Shown: piece after piece, positions 41,976 to 50,982 of the stretch
How the letters are laid out: the number at the start of each line of letters is the position of its first letter
How positions within the stretch are numbered: the first letter of the stretch is position 1
Origin: Streptomyces sp. NBC_01551
Lineage (GTDB): Bacteria; Actinomycetota; Actinomycetes; Streptomycetales; Streptomycetaceae
Direction of reading: 5' to 3'
DNA: 64,000 nt
NCBI RefSeq assembly: GCF_026339935.1
Contig: NZ_JAPEPX010000001.1
Coordinates: 3,052,001-3,116,000, forward strand
Translations under genes and position numbers: made by a program
Notes under the pieces: generated by a model
The model's database searches: none
What the model was told of the DNA's origin: nothing
What the model saw: the letters and a program-made list of their open reading frames with translations, nothing else

Positions 41976-42548
41976 ATGGCCATCATCGACGCGTCCGAAC
42001 ACACCGTCCCCGCCGACAACGGGGAGGTCAACCTGCTCATCGCCCGCCAGGTGGAGCCGGGCCACGAGGAGACGTTCGAGGCCTGGGCCCACGGGATCCT
42101 GGAGACCGCGGCGACCTTCCCGGACCACCTCGGGTACGGGCTGTTCCGCCCGGCGACGCAGGGAGGCCCCTGGTTCCTGGTGCACCGCTTCCGCAACGAG
42201 GCCGCGTTCCAGCGGTGGCAGGACTCCGCCGAGCGCGCCCAGTGGTTCTCGAACTGCCTCGGGCACCACCACACCGAGATAGCCCGGCGGGAACTGCACG
42301 GCATGGAGACCTGGTTCGCCAAGCCGGGTACGACCCGGCCCGCGCCGCCGCGCTGGAAGATGGCGGTCAGCTCGGGGCTGGCCATCTTCCCGATCTCGCT
42401 CGCGGGCAACGCGGTGCTCGGGCCGTACCTGGTGGACCTGCACTTCGTACTGCGGACGGCCGCCTTCGCGGTCGTCTTCAGCACCCTGATGACCTATCTG
42501 GCGATGCCGGCCGTCAGCAGGCTGCTGCGTCCCTGGCTGACGAAGTGA
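41976..42548 (+). CDS. ABM-domain membrane protein
   Basis: 190 aa. The N-terminal ABM-like domain (about 18-115: NLLIARQVEPGHEETFEAWA, PGGPWFLVHRF-type strand, FQRWQDSAERAQWFSNCLGH) is followed by two C-terminal membrane helices (about 132-152 and 160-180). This is the two-domain form found in actinobacteria, role unknown. It lies 14 bp after the PAS protein gene and may be read with it. Confidence 0.8.
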   Translation: MAIIDASEHTVPADNGEVNLLIARQVEPGHEETFEAWAHGILETAATFPDHLGYGLFRPATQGGPWFLVHRFRNEAAFQRWQDSAERAQWFSNCLGHHHTEIARRELHGMETWFAKPGTTRPAPPRWKMAVSSGLAIFPISLAGNAVLGPYLVDLHFVLRTAAFAVVFSTLMTYLAMPAVSRLLRPWLTK

Positions 42549-42574
42549 GCCAGGGACGGTAGACCCCGGCCGGG

Positions 42575-44224
42575 CTAGTCCAGCCTGGTGACGTCCAGCT
42601 CGCCGTCCGCGTACTGCCTGCGGATCACCTTCTTGTCGAACTTGCCGACGCTGGTCTTCGGGACGGCCTCGATGAGCGTCCAACGCTCGGGCAGCTGCCA
42701 CTTGGCGATCGACTGGCCGAGGAACGCGCGCAGCCCGGTGTAGTCGACGGTCGCGCCCTCCTTGAGGACGACGGTGGCCAGCGGGCGCTCGCCCCACTTC
42801 TCGTCGGGGACGGCGACGACCGCCGCCTCGGCGACCTCGGGGTGGGCCATCAGGGCGTTCTCCAGCTCCTGGCTGGAGATCCACTCACCGCCGGACTTGA
42901 TGACGTCCTTGGCCCGGTCGGTCAGGGTGAGGAACCCGTCCGGGCTGATCACGCCGACGTCGCCGGTCTTGAGCCAGCCGTCCGCGCTGAACTTGTCCTC
43001 GGGGCGGAAGGGCTCGCCGGCCGCGCCGCCGTAGTAGGCGCCCGCGATCCAGGCTCCGCGTACCTCCAGCTCGCCCGCCGACTCGCCGTCCCAGGGCAGG
43101 AAGTCGCCGCCGGGGCCGACCAGGCGCGCCTCGACGCCCGCCGGGAAGCGGCCCTGGGTGATCCGGTACGGCCACTCCTCCTCGGCGCTCAGGCCGCCCG
43201 GCGGGTGCGCCATGGTGCCCAGCGGGGAGGTCTCCGTCATGCCCCAGGCGTGGCAGAGCCGGACACCCAGCTTGTCGTAGGCCTCCATCAGCGAGGGCGG
43301 GCAGGCCGCGCCGCCGATGGTGACCTGCTTCATCGAGGTCAGGTCGCGGGGGTTGGCGGTGACCTCCGCCAGCAGCCCCTGCCAGATGGTGGGGACGGCC
43401 GCGGCGTGGGAGGGCTTCTCCCGCTCGATCATCTCGGCGAGCGGGGCCGGCTGCAGGAACCGGTCCGGCATCAGCAGGTTGATGCCGGTCATGAACGTCG
43501 CGTGCGGCAGGCCCCAGGCATTGACGTGGAACTGCGGGACGACGACAAGGGAGGTGTCCTTGTCGGTCAGCCCCATCGACTGGGCCATGTTGACCTGCAT
43601 GGAGTGCAGGTAGATCGAGCGGTGCGAGTAGACGACGCCCTTGGGGTCCCCGGTGGTGCCGGAGGTGTAGCACATGGCGGCGGCCTGGCGCTCGTCCAGT
43701 TCGGGCCAGGGGTAGGTGTCGGGGCGGCCCTCGATGAGCTCCTCGTACTCGTGCACGCGCACGTCGAGGCCTTCGAGCACGGAGCGGTCGCCGACGCCCG
43801 CGACCACGACGTGGTCGACGGTGGGCAGGTGTGGCAGCAGCGGCGCGAGCAGCGGCAGCAGGGTGCCGTTGACCAGCACGACGCGGTCCACGGCGTGATT
43901 GACGATGAAGATCAACTGCTCAGGAGGCAGCCGGAGGTTGAGCGTGTGCAGCACCGCCCCCATGGAGGGGATCGCGAAGTACGCCTCGACGTGCTCGGCG
44001 TTGTTCCACATCAAGGTGGCGACGCGGTCGTCCTGCTGGACACCGAGCTCATCGCGCAACGCGTTGGCCAGGCGGGTGGCTCGGGCACCGATCTCGGCGA
44101 AGCTGCGGCGATGCGGCTCTGCCTCCCCGGTCCAGGTCGTGACCTGGGATTTACCGTGGATCGTCATCCCGTGTTGGAGTATGCGGGTGACGAGGAGCGG
44201 TACGTCCTGCATGGTGCTCAGCAA
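42575..44224 (-). CDS. Long-chain fatty acid--CoA ligase (FadD type)
   Basis: 549 aa of the adenylate-forming superfamily. The A3 motif is [55 protein letters not shown] and the catalytic-Lys region [13 protein letters not shown] follow. It activates fatty acids as acyl-CoA for degradation or lipid synthesis. The TTG at 44224, with GGGAGG six bases upstream, is the likeliest start. Its neighbours (the igr-like operon, separated by an ECF sigma gene) suggest lipid or steroid catabolism. Two parS sites lie in its upstream region. Confidence 0.92.
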   Translation of the reverse strand: MLSTMQDVPLLVTRILQHGMTIHGKSQVTTWTGEAEPHRRSFAEIGARATRLANALRDELGVQQDDRVATLMWNNAEHVEAYFAIPSMGAVLHTLNLRLPPEQLIFIVNHAVDRVVLVNGTLLPLLAPLLPHLPTVDHVVVAGVGDRSVLEGLDVRVHEYEELIEGRPDTYPWPELDERQAAAMCYTSGTTGDPKGVVYSHRSIYLHSMQVNMAQSMGLTDKDTSLVVVPQFHVNAWGLPHATFMTGINLLMPDRFLQPAPLAEMIEREKPSHAAAVPTIWQGLLAEVTANPRDLTSMKQVTIGGAACPPSLMEAYDKLGVRLCHAWGMTETSPLGTMAHPPGGLSAEEEWPYRITQGRFPAGVEARLVGPGGDFLPWDGESAGELEVRGAWIAGAYYGGAAGEPFRPEDKFSADGWLKTGDVGVISPDGFLTLTDRAKDVIKSGGEWISSQELENALMAHPEVAEAAVVAVPDEKWGERPLATVVLKEGATVDYTGLRAFLGQSIAKWQLPERWTLIEAVPKTSVGKFDKKVIRRQYADGELDVTRLD

Positions 44225-44358
44225 AGCGTCCTCCCGGTGGGCGCTGCGGCGCTGCGGCGGCTACGGATGCTGCCGATTCTGCGCACGTACCGGTCGGCAT
44301 GTCACTACCCGAGGGTACAAACGCGTCGGGTAATCGCTGTGTGAGGACGCCGGAGCGA

Positions 44359-44374
44359 TGTTTCACGTGAAACA
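44359..44374. other. parS: parS site
   Basis: TGTTTCACGTGAAACA, perfect palindrome, first of a closely spaced pair in the intergenic region of the fadD and ECF genes. Confidence 0.9.
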
Positions 44375-44384
44375 CGGGCGTGCG

Positions 44385-44400
44385 TGTTTCACGTGAAACA
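44385..44400. other. parS: parS site
   Basis: Second perfect parS copy, 10 bp after the first (26 bp centre-to-centre), eight bases from the 3' end of the ECF sigma gene. Confidence 0.9.
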
Positions 44401-44408
44401 TCGCCCGA

Positions 44409-44942
44409 TCAGCGGACCGGGGTGAGTTCCGGGTCCTCACGGAGCTTGACCAGGGCGCGGGAGACGGCGCTCTTGACGGTGCCGACCGAGACCCCGAGCA
44501 ACTCGGCGGTCTGCACCTCGGTCATGTCCTCGTAGTAGCGCAGGACGACCATGGCCCGCTGCCGGTCGGGCAGCCGGGTGACCGCGCGCCACATGGCGTC
44601 GCGCAGCGCCTGGGCCTCGGCGGGGTCGGCGGCCGGGGCCTCTTCGATCTCGGGGAGCTCGTCGCAGGCGAACTCGTCCACCTTGCGCTTGCGCCACTGG
44701 GAGGTGCGGGTGTTGACCAGGGCCCGCCGGACGTAGCCGTCCAGGGCGCGATGGTCCTCGATCCTGTCCCAGGCGACGTACGTCTTCGTGAGGGCCGTCT
44801 GGAGCAGGTCCTCGGCGTCGCACGGGTTGGCGGTGAGCGAGCGGGCGGTGCGCATGAGGACGGTGCCGCGGGTCCTTACGTACGCCGAGAACGACGGGTA
44901 CGGCGTCGGATTCGAGGCGAGCGTGCACACAGGCGTGGTCAT
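44409..44942 (-). CDS. SigE-family ECF RNA polymerase sigma factor
   Basis: 177 aa. Region 2 (PSFSAYVRTRGTVLMRTARS, AEDLLQTALTKTYVAWDRIE, LVNTRTSQWRKRK) and region 4 (RLPDRQRAMVVLRYYEDMTE, LGVSVGTVKSAVSRAL) are complete. It belongs to the large actinobacterial SigE-like group, usually transcribed with a membrane anti-sigma protein. No such gene is adjacent here: the next leftward gene is fadD, past the parS pair. Regulation and regulon unknown. Confidence 0.9.
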   Translation of the reverse strand: MTTPVCTLASNPTPYPSFSAYVRTRGTVLMRTARSLTANPCDAEDLLQTALTKTYVAWDRIEDHRALDGYVRRALVNTRTSQWRKRKVDEFACDELPEIEEAPAADPAEAQALRDAMWRAVTRLPDRQRAMVVLRYYEDMTEVQTAELLGVSVGTVKSAVSRALVKLREDPELTPVR

Positions 44943-45100
44943 GCCTCCACGCTATGAGCGCGCTCCTCTTCTGGGATCGGCCGCAGGTGCCGAAGCGGGA
45001 TCCGTCTCAGGTTGTAGGGGCGGGGCCCGCCCCACCTCCTGAAGGTGGAGGGAACGGGGTCCCCCGGTACCGGTTCGCGGCCGGGCGTCCCGGCCGGGAT

Positions 45101-46267
45101 TCAGCCGTCCGCGCCGAGGATCAGGCCGGAGGTCGGCACCCCGGTGCCGGCCGTGACCAGGGCGTGCGCCGCGCCCGCGACCTGGTTGACGGAGCTGCCG
45201 CGCAACTGGCGCACGGCCTCGGCGATGCCGTTCATGCCGTGCAGGTACGCCTCTCCGAGCTGGCCGCCGTGGGTGTTGACCGGGAGCGCGTCGGCGGCCA
45301 TGAAAGCGGCCGCCTCCCCGGGCGCGCAGAAGCCGAACTCCTCCAGCTGCATCAGCACGAACGGCGTGAAGTGGTCGTAGAGGATGCCGACGTCGATGTC
45401 CGACGGGCGCAGGCCGCTGGTCCGCCACAGCTGGCGGGCCACGACGTCCATCTCCGGCAGCCCGGTCAGGTCGTCGCGGTAGAAGGAGGTCATGGCCTCC
45501 TGACGGCGACCGGCGCCCTGCGCGGCCGCGGTGATCACAGCGGGGGCGCGGCGCAGGTCCCTGGCCCGTTCGGTGCTGGTGACGACGAGCGCCTGACCGC
45601 CGTCCGTCTCCTGGCAGCAGTCGAGGAGCCGCAGCGGCTCGACGATCCACCGGGATGCGGCGTGGTCGGCCAGGGTGATCGGTTTGCCGTGGAAGTACGC
45701 GGCGGGGTTGTTGGCGGCGTGCCTGCGGTCGGTGACCGCGACATGGCCGAAGGCCTCGGGCGTCAGGTTGTACGTGTGCAGGTAGCGCTGGGCGGTCATC
45801 GCCACCCAGGAGGCCGGGGTGAGCAGCCCCCAGGGCAGCGACCAGCCGAGGGAGGCGCCTTCCGCCGACGGCTCGCGCTGCTGCACGCCGGAGCCGAAGC
45901 GGCGGCCGGACCGCTCGTTGAAGGCGCGGTAGCAGACCACGACCTCCGCGACCCCGGTCGCGACGGCGAGGGCGGCCTGCTGGACGGTGGCGCAGGCGGC
46001 GCCGCCGCCGTAGTGGATGCGGGAGAAGAAGGAGAGGTCACCGATGCCGGCCGCCTGGGCCACGGTGATCTCGGGACTGGTGTCCATCGTGAAGGTGACC
46101 ATGCCGTCGACGTCGGCGGGGGTGAGCCCGGCGTCGTCGAGCGCGGCGTGAACGGCCTCGACGGCCAGTTTGAGCTCGCTGCGTCCGGAGTCCTTGGAGA
46201 ACTCGGTCGCTCCGATGCCGGCGATGGCGGCGCGGCCGCCGAGCCCGTCGCGGTTGCGGACGCTCAT
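45101..46267 (-). CDS. Thiolase-like lipid-transfer protein/aldolase (Ltp2-like)
   Basis: 388 aa, thiolase fold: AAIAGIGATEFSKDSGRSEL, GADVDGMVTFTMD-type region, GGGAACATVQQAALAVATGV, and the C-terminal LPVNTHGGQLGEAYLHGMNG. In the M. tuberculosis igr operon Ltp2 partners the DUF35 domain of ChsH2 in retro-aldol cleavage of the steroid side chain. The same genes precede it here. It is last in the operon, overlapping the MaoC gene by four bases (ATGA). Confidence 0.85.
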   Translation of the reverse strand: MSVRNRDGLGGRAAIAGIGATEFSKDSGRSELKLAVEAVHAALDDAGLTPADVDGMVTFTMDTSPEITVAQAAGIGDLSFFSRIHYGGGAACATVQQAALAVATGVAEVVVCYRAFNERSGRRFGSGVQQREPSAEGASLGWSLPWGLLTPASWVAMTAQRYLHTYNLTPEAFGHVAVTDRRHAANNPAAYFHGKPITLADHAASRWIVEPLRLLDCCQETDGGQALVVTSTERARDLRRAPAVITAAAQGAGRRQEAMTSFYRDDLTGLPEMDVVARQLWRTSGLRPSDIDVGILYDHFTPFVLMQLEEFGFCAPGEAAAFMAADALPVNTHGGQLGEAYLHGMNGIAEAVRQLRGSSVNQVAGAAHALVTAGTGVPTSGLILGADG

Positions 46268-46689
46268 GCCGGGCCCTCCTCGGCGCGGGGGGTGCCGAGG
46301 GTGGCCAGGGCGCCGAGGGTGACGGTGACGGTTCCGGTGACGTGGTGGCCGATCCTGTTGGCGCCGGTCACGCGGATCTCGGCGGTGTCCCCGTCCCGGG
46401 CGGTGACGGTTCCGGTCAGGGTCATCGTGTCGCCGGGGTAGTTGGGGGCGCCGAGCCGGATGGCCACCTTGCGCAGGACGGCGGACGGCCCGAGGCGGTC
46501 GGTGATGTACCGGCCGACCAGCCCGTTGGTGGTCAGGATGTTCATGAAGATGTCCGGGGAGCCCTTCGCCCGTGCGAGCTCGGCGTCGTGGTGCACGTCC
46601 TGGTAGTCGCGCGAGGCGATCGCGCCCGCGACGATCAGCGTGCGGGTCACCGGGATCTCCAGCGGCGGCAGTGCGTCGCCGACGTTCAT
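46264..46689 (-). CDS. Single-hotdog MaoC-type enoyl-CoA hydratase subunit (ChsH1-like)
   Basis: 141 aa, one MaoC hotdog: LPPLEIPVTRTLIVAGAIAS, RDYQDVHHDAELARAKGSPD (catalytic Asp/His pair), then FMNILTTNGLVGRYITD and IRLGAPNYPGDTMTLTGTVT. Steroid ChsH1 forms a heterotetramer with ChsH2 to hydrate a short-side-chain enoyl-CoA. The start and stop overlap both neighbours by four bases (ATGA), indicating tight translational coupling. Confidence 0.88.
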   Translation of the reverse strand: MNVGDALPPLEIPVTRTLIVAGAIASRDYQDVHHDAELARAKGSPDIFMNILTTNGLVGRYITDRLGPSAVLRKVAIRLGAPNYPGDTMTLTGTVTARDGDTAEIRVTGANRIGHHVTGTVTVTLGALATLGTPRAEEGPA

Positions 46690-47741
46690 GCGTCGTCCCC
46701 CTCGGGTGCTTCGGAGTCTTCGGCGCAGATGAGCGCGCCCAGCTCGGCCAGCAGCTCGCTGCCGCAGCCCAGGTACGCGTCCAGCTGGCGCCCCCACAGG
46801 AAGTGGCGGTGGACGGGGTGGTCGAGGTCGGCTCCCATCCCGCCGTGCAGGTGCTGGCCCGTGTGCACGACCCGCTTGCCCGCCTCGGAGGCCCACCAGG
46901 CCGCCGTCAGCGCGTGCTCGCGCGCCGGGAGACCCTCGTCGATGCGCCAGGCCGCCTCGTAGGCGGTGACCCGGATCGCCTCGGTGTCCATGTAGGCGTC
47001 GGCCGCGCGCAGCATGACCCCCTGGTTCGTGGACAGCGGCCTGCCGAACTGCTCACGGGTGGAGGTGTACTCGACGGCGCGGGCCAGCGAGCCCGCGCAG
47101 ACCCCCGCCTGGAGCCCGGCGAACGCGGTCCGGGCGGCGGCCAGGACCTGCTCGTAGGCGTCGTCGGCGCCGAGCCGCTCCGCCCGCGCCCCGGTCAGGG
47201 TCAGTCGGCCCGCCGACCACGGGGCCGTGGTCTGCACCAGCTCCGTTCCGACACCGGGCGCGTCCGTCCGTACGAGCCACAGGGCCCGGTCCGCGTCCGG
47301 GACCAGGACGTGCGTGGCCTCGCGCAGCCACGGCACGACGGGTGCGGTGCCGGTGAGCCGTCCGTCCGGCGCGGCGGCGATCGTGCCGCGGGCCGGGAAG
47401 GCGCCGGTGGCGACCGCCTCGCCCGTCCCGAGGGCGGGCAGCAGCCGGGCACGCTGCTCGGGGCTGCCGTGTCCGGCGACGGGCAGGATCCCGTAGGCGC
47501 AGGTGGCGGCGTACGGGACCTGCGCGGTGGTGCGGCCCTGCTCCTCCAGCAGCAGGACCAGGCCGAGCAGTCCGACGTCCTCGACGGCGGCGGTCAGACC
47601 GGCGGCGGTGAGCGCCTTCCACAGTTCGGCGTCGCTGCCGGTGCCTGCGTCGGCGAGGCGATCGTGGGTGGCGAGGTCGCCGAAGATCCGGGCGGCGAGG
47701 CCGGCCGCGGCGGCCTGTTCCTCGGTGGGGTGGAAGTCCAT
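46686..47741 (-). CDS. Acyl-CoA dehydrogenase (FadE28-like)
   Basis: 351 aa, shortened ACAD of the steroid type. Features are [20 protein letters not shown], then LGLVLLLEEQGRTTAQVPYA, and GVCAGSLARAVEYTSTREQF with the FAD-contact GRPLSTNQGVMLRAADAYM. The C-terminal helix bundle includes GQHLHGGMGADLDHPVHRHF. In mycobacteria FadE28 and FadE29 form an alpha2-beta2 enzyme; the partner would be the gene at 48718. The ATG shares its A with the stop of the upstream gene. Confidence 0.85.
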   Translation of the reverse strand: MDFHPTEEQAAAAGLAARIFGDLATHDRLADAGTGSDAELWKALTAAGLTAAVEDVGLLGLVLLLEEQGRTTAQVPYAATCAYGILPVAGHGSPEQRARLLPALGTGEAVATGAFPARGTIAAAPDGRLTGTAPVVPWLREATHVLVPDADRALWLVRTDAPGVGTELVQTTAPWSAGRLTLTGARAERLGADDAYEQVLAAARTAFAGLQAGVCAGSLARAVEYTSTREQFGRPLSTNQGVMLRAADAYMDTEAIRVTAYEAAWRIDEGLPAREHALTAAWWASEAGKRVVHTGQHLHGGMGADLDHPVHRHFLWGRQLDAYLGCGSELLAELGALICAEDSEAPEGDDA

Positions 47742-48721
47742 CAGGCCTCGCTCCCCCGGAAGACGGGCAGTTCCAGCTCTTCGTCCACGCGCAGGAACTC
47801 CAGGTGGACGGGCATGCCGATGCGGACCTTGTCGTACGGGACGCCGGTGATGTTGCTGACCATGCGGACGCCCTCGGCGAGTTCGACGAGCGCGACCGCG
47901 TACGGCGGGTCGAAGGCCGGGAACGGCGGGTGGTGCATGACGACGTAAGAGAAGACCGTGCCGGCTCCGGACGCCTCGACGGTGTCCCAGTCCGGGCTCG
48001 CGCAGGCGTTGCAGCCGGGGAGCCAAGGGAAGCGGAGCGTCGCGCAGGTGGTGCAGCGCTGGATCAGCAGCCGGTGCGCGCGGACGCCGTCCCAGAACCC
48101 CTGGTTGTCGCGGTTGATCACGGGGCGGGGGCGCTGGGCGGCCTTCTCCGCGGCCTTCTCCGCAGCCTTCTTCACGGGCTGCGGCTCTGCGGGCCGCAGC
48201 TTCGCGGGCCGCGCGTTCGTGGCCGCCGGCAGGTACTTGAGGATCCGGAAGCGGTGTGTGCCGGCGAGTTCGCCGTTCGCGTGGACGTCCATGCGGGTGG
48301 TCACGAAGTGGCCGGTGCCCAGCTTGGTCGTCTTGCGCGGCGACACCGACTCGATGACGGCGTCGAAGGTGATCGCGTCGCCGGGGCGCAGCGGCCGCAG
48401 GTACTCCTGCTCGCAGTCGGTGGCGACCACGGAGGTACAGCCCGCGCCGTCGAGGAGCGCGAGGAGTTCGTCGTAGGCGCCGGAGCGGTCGCTGTGGCCG
48501 GAGAGGCCGCCCATCGTCCAGGCCTGGAGCATGGTGGGCGGTGCGATGGCCTCCGGACCGGTGTAGGCGGGGTTGGTGTCGCCCATAGCCTCGCACCAGT
48601 GGCGGATCATCGGCTCGTTGACCGCGTCCTTGGCCCGTCCGGCGGTGGCGGCGGGCAGCCCCTCGAAGGCCTTGAGCAGCTCGTGGAACCGGGCCGCTTC
48701 TTCGTCGGCCGTGGCCGTCAT
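47741..48721 (-). CDS. MaoC hydratase fused to DUF35 zinc-ribbon/OB-fold (ChsH2-like)
   Basis: 326 aa. Residues ~10-165 are a MaoC/FAS1-type hotdog (IRHWCEAMGDTNPAYTGPEA, CEQEYLRPLRPGDAITFDAV). A Lys/Ala/Glu repeat linker (KKAAEKAAEKAAQRPRP) leads to a DUF35 domain with a rubredoxin-like zinc ribbon (CTTCATLRFPWLPGCNAC) and an OB fold (AGTVFSYVVMHHPPFPAFDP). This is exactly the ChsH2 architecture. The OB/DUF35 half is expected to dock with the Ltp2-like protein. Confidence 0.88.
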   Translation of the reverse strand: MTATADEEAARFHELLKAFEGLPAATAGRAKDAVNEPMIRHWCEAMGDTNPAYTGPEAIAPPTMLQAWTMGGLSGHSDRSGAYDELLALLDGAGCTSVVATDCEQEYLRPLRPGDAITFDAVIESVSPRKTTKLGTGHFVTTRMDVHANGELAGTHRFRILKYLPAATNARPAKLRPAEPQPVKKAAEKAAEKAAQRPRPVINRDNQGFWDGVRAHRLLIQRCTTCATLRFPWLPGCNACASPDWDTVEASGAGTVFSYVVMHHPPFPAFDPPYAVALVELAEGVRMVSNITGVPYDKVRIGMPVHLEFLRVDEELELPVFRGSEA

Positions 48722-49905
48722 CTCTTCCTCCCCTTCATGCCGAGCCGCATCATGGCGACGATCTCCCGTTGGACCTCGCTGACCCCGCCACCGAAGGTGT
48801 TGATCTGGGCGGCCCGGTTCATGCGCTCCAGCTCGCCGCCCGCGAAGGCGGCGGGGCCCCTCACGAGGGCTTCCTCGCCCACCACCTCCTGGCACATCCG
48901 GTACACCTCGACGGTGGATTCGGTGCCGAGGAACTTCACGCCGCTGGCGTCGCCGGGGGCGAGGCTGCCGCCGCCCACGTCCTGGACGAGGCGCCAGTTG
49001 AGCAGGCGTAAGGCCGCCAGCCGCGCGTGCGCCTCGGCGAGCCGGGAGCGCACCCATGGCTGGTCGGCCGGGCGCTCGCCGGTCACCGGGTCGGGGGTGC
49101 GGGCATGGCGCAGCGCGCCGTCGTAGAAGTCCTCGGCCTGCATGCCGATGGCGGCGAGGGCGACGCGCTCGTGGTTGAGCTGGTTGGTGATCAGCCCCCA
49201 GCCGCCGTGTTCGGGGCCGACGAGGTTGCCGGCCGGCACGCGGACGCAGTCGTAGTACGTCGCCGTGGTGGTGAGGCCGCCGACCGTCTCGATGGGGGTC
49301 CAGGCGAACCCGGGGGCGTCGGTGGGCACCAAGATGATCGAGATGCCCTTGTGTTTGGGGGCCTGCGGATCGGTGCGGCAGGCGAGCCAGATCCAGTCGG
49401 CGTTCTGGGCGTTGGAGGTGAAGATCTTCTGCCCGTCGACGACCCAGTCGCCGTCGCCGATCCCGTTCCCGTCGTCGGCGTCGGCGTCGGCGTCGCGGAC
49501 GGCCCGGGTGCGCAGCGAGGCGAGGTCGGTGCCGGCCTCGGGCTCGGAGTAGCCGATCGCGAAGACGATCTCCCCCGCCAGGATCCGGGGCAGGAAGTAG
49601 TCCTTCTGCTCCGGCGTCCCGTACTTCATCAGGGTCGGGCCGACGGTGTTGAGGGTGACCATGGAGACGGGCGCCCCGGCCCGGTAGGCCTCGTCGAAGA
49701 ACACGAACTGCTCGTCGGGGCCGCGGCCTTGGCCTCCGTACTCGACGGGCCAGCCGAGGCCGAGCAGCCCGTCGGCACCGATGCGGCGCAGCAGCGCGCG
49801 CTGGGCGGCGGGGTCTTCTGGGACCCCGTCGGGCAGCAGGTCGCGGAAGTACGCCCGCAGTTCGGCGCGGAGCCTCAACTGGCCTTCGGTCGGGGCGAGG
49901 TGCAC
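48718..49905 (-). CDS. Acyl-CoA dehydrogenase (FadE29-like)
   Basis: 395 aa, full ACAD: LGLGWPVEYGGQGRGPDEQF, VFAIGYSEPEAGTDLASLRT (substrate/FAD loop), WVVDGQKIFTSNAQNADWIW, and a C-terminal QINTFGGGVSEVQREIVAM. A short Asp/Ala/Gly-rich insertion lies near residues 138-150. First gene of the five-gene operon; the stop overlaps the next ATG as ATGA. A TGACTGTCCGTCA palindrome about 37 bp upstream is a likely operator. Confidence 0.9.
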   Translation of the reverse strand: MHLAPTEGQLRLRAELRAYFRDLLPDGVPEDPAAQRALLRRIGADGLLGLGWPVEYGGQGRGPDEQFVFFDEAYRAGAPVSMVTLNTVGPTLMKYGTPEQKDYFLPRILAGEIVFAIGYSEPEAGTDLASLRTRAVRDADADADDGNGIGDGDWVVDGQKIFTSNAQNADWIWLACRTDPQAPKHKGISIILVPTDAPGFAWTPIETVGGLTTTATYYDCVRVPAGNLVGPEHGGWGLITNQLNHERVALAAIGMQAEDFYDGALRHARTPDPVTGERPADQPWVRSRLAEAHARLAALRLLNWRLVQDVGGGSLAPGDASGVKFLGTESTVEVYRMCQEVVGEEALVRGPAAFAGGELERMNRAAQINTFGGGVSEVQREIVAMMRLGMKGRKR

Positions 49906-49941
49906 GGCGCGGGCCTCCCAATGACATCGGACGAGTGAACC

Positions 49942-49954
49942 TGACTGTCCGTCA
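49942..49954. promoter_or_regulatory. Operator-like palindrome TGACTGTCCGTCA
   Basis: 13-bp near-palindrome (with the outer C/G the arms are CTGAC and GTCAG) in front of the igr-like operon. It is typical of TetR-family sites and matches the palindrome at 22944-22956. Confidence 0.5.
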
Positions 49955-49987
49955 GATTCCTGGTCGGTGTCAAGGTCGGGAACGCGC

Positions 49988-50039
49988 GAGGGCGCCTGCG
50001 CTACCGGACCCCAGCCGGTCCGGTCACACAGGCGCCCTC
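49988..50039 (-). terminator. Nested hairpin terminator
   Basis: Outer stem 49988-49998 with 50029-50039, enclosing an inner ACCGGACC/GGTCCGGT stem. It lies downstream of the leftward gene at 50066. Confidence 0.75.
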
Positions 50040-50065
50040 AGTGGTCAGAGCAGCTCAGGGAGCAT

Positions 50066-50377
50066 CTACCACCACGGGTGGAAGTTCACCGCGATGTTCT
50101 GGTTCTCCTGGTTGATCGCCGTGAACGCCGAGCCGTTGACCTGCGCGGAGTTGCTCTGGTTGGACGCGCCGGAGCCCGTGGCGACCTGCTGCGAGGTGGA
50201 GGAGTTGCCGTGGTTGCTGCCACCGACGCCGCTGCCGACGATGCCGGCGACGCTCGCATTCGATCCGTCGTTCGCGAGGGCGCCGTTGTCGGCCGAGGCC
50301 ACCCCGCCGAAGACCGCGAGGGCGAGGGGGAGCGAGGCGACAGCAGCGATGACGCGGGCGGTACGGATGCTTGCCAT
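50066..50377 (-). CDS. Small secreted Asn/Ser/Gln-rich protein
   Basis: 103 aa from the ATG at 50377, with GGAGGACAAG before it. Sec signal (TARVIAAVASLPLALAVFGG, cleavage after VASA). The mature ~74 residues are rich in Asn, Ser, Gly and Gln (SNHGNSSTSQQVATGSGASN, QSNSAQVNGSAFTAINQENQ) and end in FHPWW. No Cys. It is not a chaplin or rodlin by sequence but has a similar amyloid-prone composition. A surface-fibre role is speculation. Confidence 0.75.
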   Translation of the reverse strand: MASIRTARVIAAVASLPLALAVFGGVASADNGALANDGSNASVAGIVGSGVGGSNHGNSSTSQQVATGSGASNQSNSAQVNGSAFTAINQENQNIAVNFHPWW

Positions 50378-50982
50378 GTTCTTGTCCTCCAGAAAACCGA
50401 AGTTGGCTTCATTCCAAGGCAGTTGGCCGACTGCCCGGGTCGTTCTGTGCGGTGACGTCGTCGCGAGATCAGAATTGCCCACCGAATCCCCGGCGAACCA
50501 CCCAAGAGACTCCGATTCCCCCTCAAGTATGAGCAACATCGGATAAACCTCATTCGCGCCCCCAACGCCCCAGGTCAGCGCCCTGGAACCCGCCGAAACC
50601 CGGCCCCTGCACGGGTTGAACGTTCCGGCAAAACACCGCACCCCGGGCATGCCGAAAAGGGCCGCTCCGTTCGGGAACCCCGCCGTTTCCCGAGCCTGCG
50701 GCCCTGCGATACCAAGCTGCGCGCCCCCTGCGCGCCCCCGGCGCCCCCCGGGGCGATCACGCGGTGCCCCACTCCGGGGCACGGCACGGCGCGACCCGCG
50801 GTCGTGACCGACCGGGCTCCAGCGCGTGCGTTCGCGTACGTCGTGCGTGAGCTGCGTGAACTACCTGAGCGACCTGGCTGAACCAGCCGAACTACGAGCA
50901 CTACGAGAGCTACGAGGAAGTCGCGGACTACGAGGACTACGCGAGCACCAAACGCACTCGACCGCCTCGGTCATCGACCGGG
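50378..50982. other. 605-bp region without a supported gene
   Basis: Contains the promoter region of the secreted-protein gene and, at 50892-50946, a 9-bp-period repeat based on CTACGAG. ORFs here are short and compositionally odd. Confidence 0.45.
50892..50946. repeat. 9-bp-period repeat (CTACGAGNN)
   Basis: CTACGAG occurs at 50892, 50901, 50910 and 50928, with a variant at 50937; all are on the same 9-bp register. Confidence 0.75.

Noticed and set aside
44943..45100. Possible small gene or operator after the ECF sigma gene
   Set aside because: Only several short hairpins are visible, better explained as the end of the igr-like operon.
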